In this document: in pieces, positions 21,956 to 22,094 of the stretch
Layout of the letters: the number at the start of each line of letters is the position of its first letter
Numbering within the stretch: position 1 is the first letter of the stretch
Assembly (NCBI GenBank): GCA_937927905.1
Contig: CALFWP010000044.1
Span: forward strand, 1-22,094
DNA from: an uncultured Neomegalonema sp.
GTDB lineage: Bacteria; Pseudomonadota; Alphaproteobacteria; Rhodobacterales; Rhodobacteraceae
Length of the DNA stretch: 22,094 nucleotides
Direction: 5' to 3'
The notes under the pieces: generated by a model
The model's database searches: none
Told to the model about the DNA's origin: nothing
What the model saw: the letters and a program-made list of their open reading frames with translations, nothing else
Translations under genes and position numbers: made by a program

Positions 21956-22094
21956 TCCCCGGTATCTCCAATTCGTGGCAGTTTCTCCGGTAATAATCCG
22001 GTACTGACATGCAGGAAATGCTCTATTTTTCTAACTGAAGTAACGACAATTTAAACGCTACGGCTTGCGCAGCCGGTTGTGTGCCAATAGTGTC
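21956..22094. other. Right-edge intergenic DNA
   Basis: No gene is supported in these 139 bases. CGGCT (22061-22065) and AGCCG (22071-22075) form a small 5 bp hairpin without a following T-run. CCGGTA occurs twice close together (around 21990-22005). The next gene presumably begins beyond the edge. Confidence 0.5.

Overview
The window is chromosomal DNA from an alphaproteobacterium. The evidence is a circularly permuted two-piece tmRNA gene, an alphaproteobacterial-type SspB, the DUF3305/DUF3306 pair with its 4Fe-4S partner, a DUF4169 protein beside fumC, and a trpE/trpGDC arrangement. GC content is moderate and coding density is high, with many 1-4 bp gene overlaps. I see no phage genes, transposases, CRISPR array, rRNA or tRNA. 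I cannot name a genus from the sequence.

Layout. (1) 1-4253, tryptophan biosynthesis. The C-terminal end of TrpE is followed by an opposite-strand, catalytically degenerate 'divergent polysaccharide deacetylase', then a tightly overlapped operon trpG-trpD-ung-trpC with a uracil-DNA glycosylase embedded in it. (2) 4294-5404, a secreted trypsin-like serine protease on the minus strand with its own terminator. (3) 5405-5943, a 539 bp gene-free stretch with a very AT-rich core and palindromes. (4) 5944-8622, two pyrophosphate-consuming enzymes side by side: a membrane ion-pumping pyrophosphatase whose signature residues indicate the K+-dependent class, then a soluble family I pyrophosphatase, separated by a clear terminator. 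(5) 8691-13686, a small lipase-like hydrolase overlapping fdhD, then a multi-cluster 4Fe-4S protein and DUF3305/DUF3306. This is the accessory part of an alphaproteobacterial formate dehydrogenase locus, but no catalytic subunit is present. (6) 13720-17772, a block on protein tagging and turnover plus fumarase. On the minus strand it runs ssrA (tmRNA), sspB, fumC, a GNAT acetyltransferase and DUF4169. On the plus strand, divergently, lies bpt (leucyltransferase of the N-degron pathway). (7) 17785-21955, proline catabolism: a bifunctional PutA without a DNA-binding domain and a divergent Lrp/AsnC regulator (PutR type), with a dyad between them.

How the genes work together. The most coherent module is ssrA-sspB with bpt. 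tmRNA appends ANDNSAPVAVAA (after the tmRNA-borne Ala) to stalled proteins. SspB delivers such proteins to ClpXP. Bpt marks Asp/Glu N-termini with Leu for ClpS/ClpAP. Three components of tag-dependent proteolysis therefore lie within about 1.9 kb. The trp block, the pyrophosphatase pair and putA/putR are also functionally coherent. Nothing here is clearly a new defence or mobile system. The interest lies in unusual gene associations, altered active sites and a few regulatory structures.
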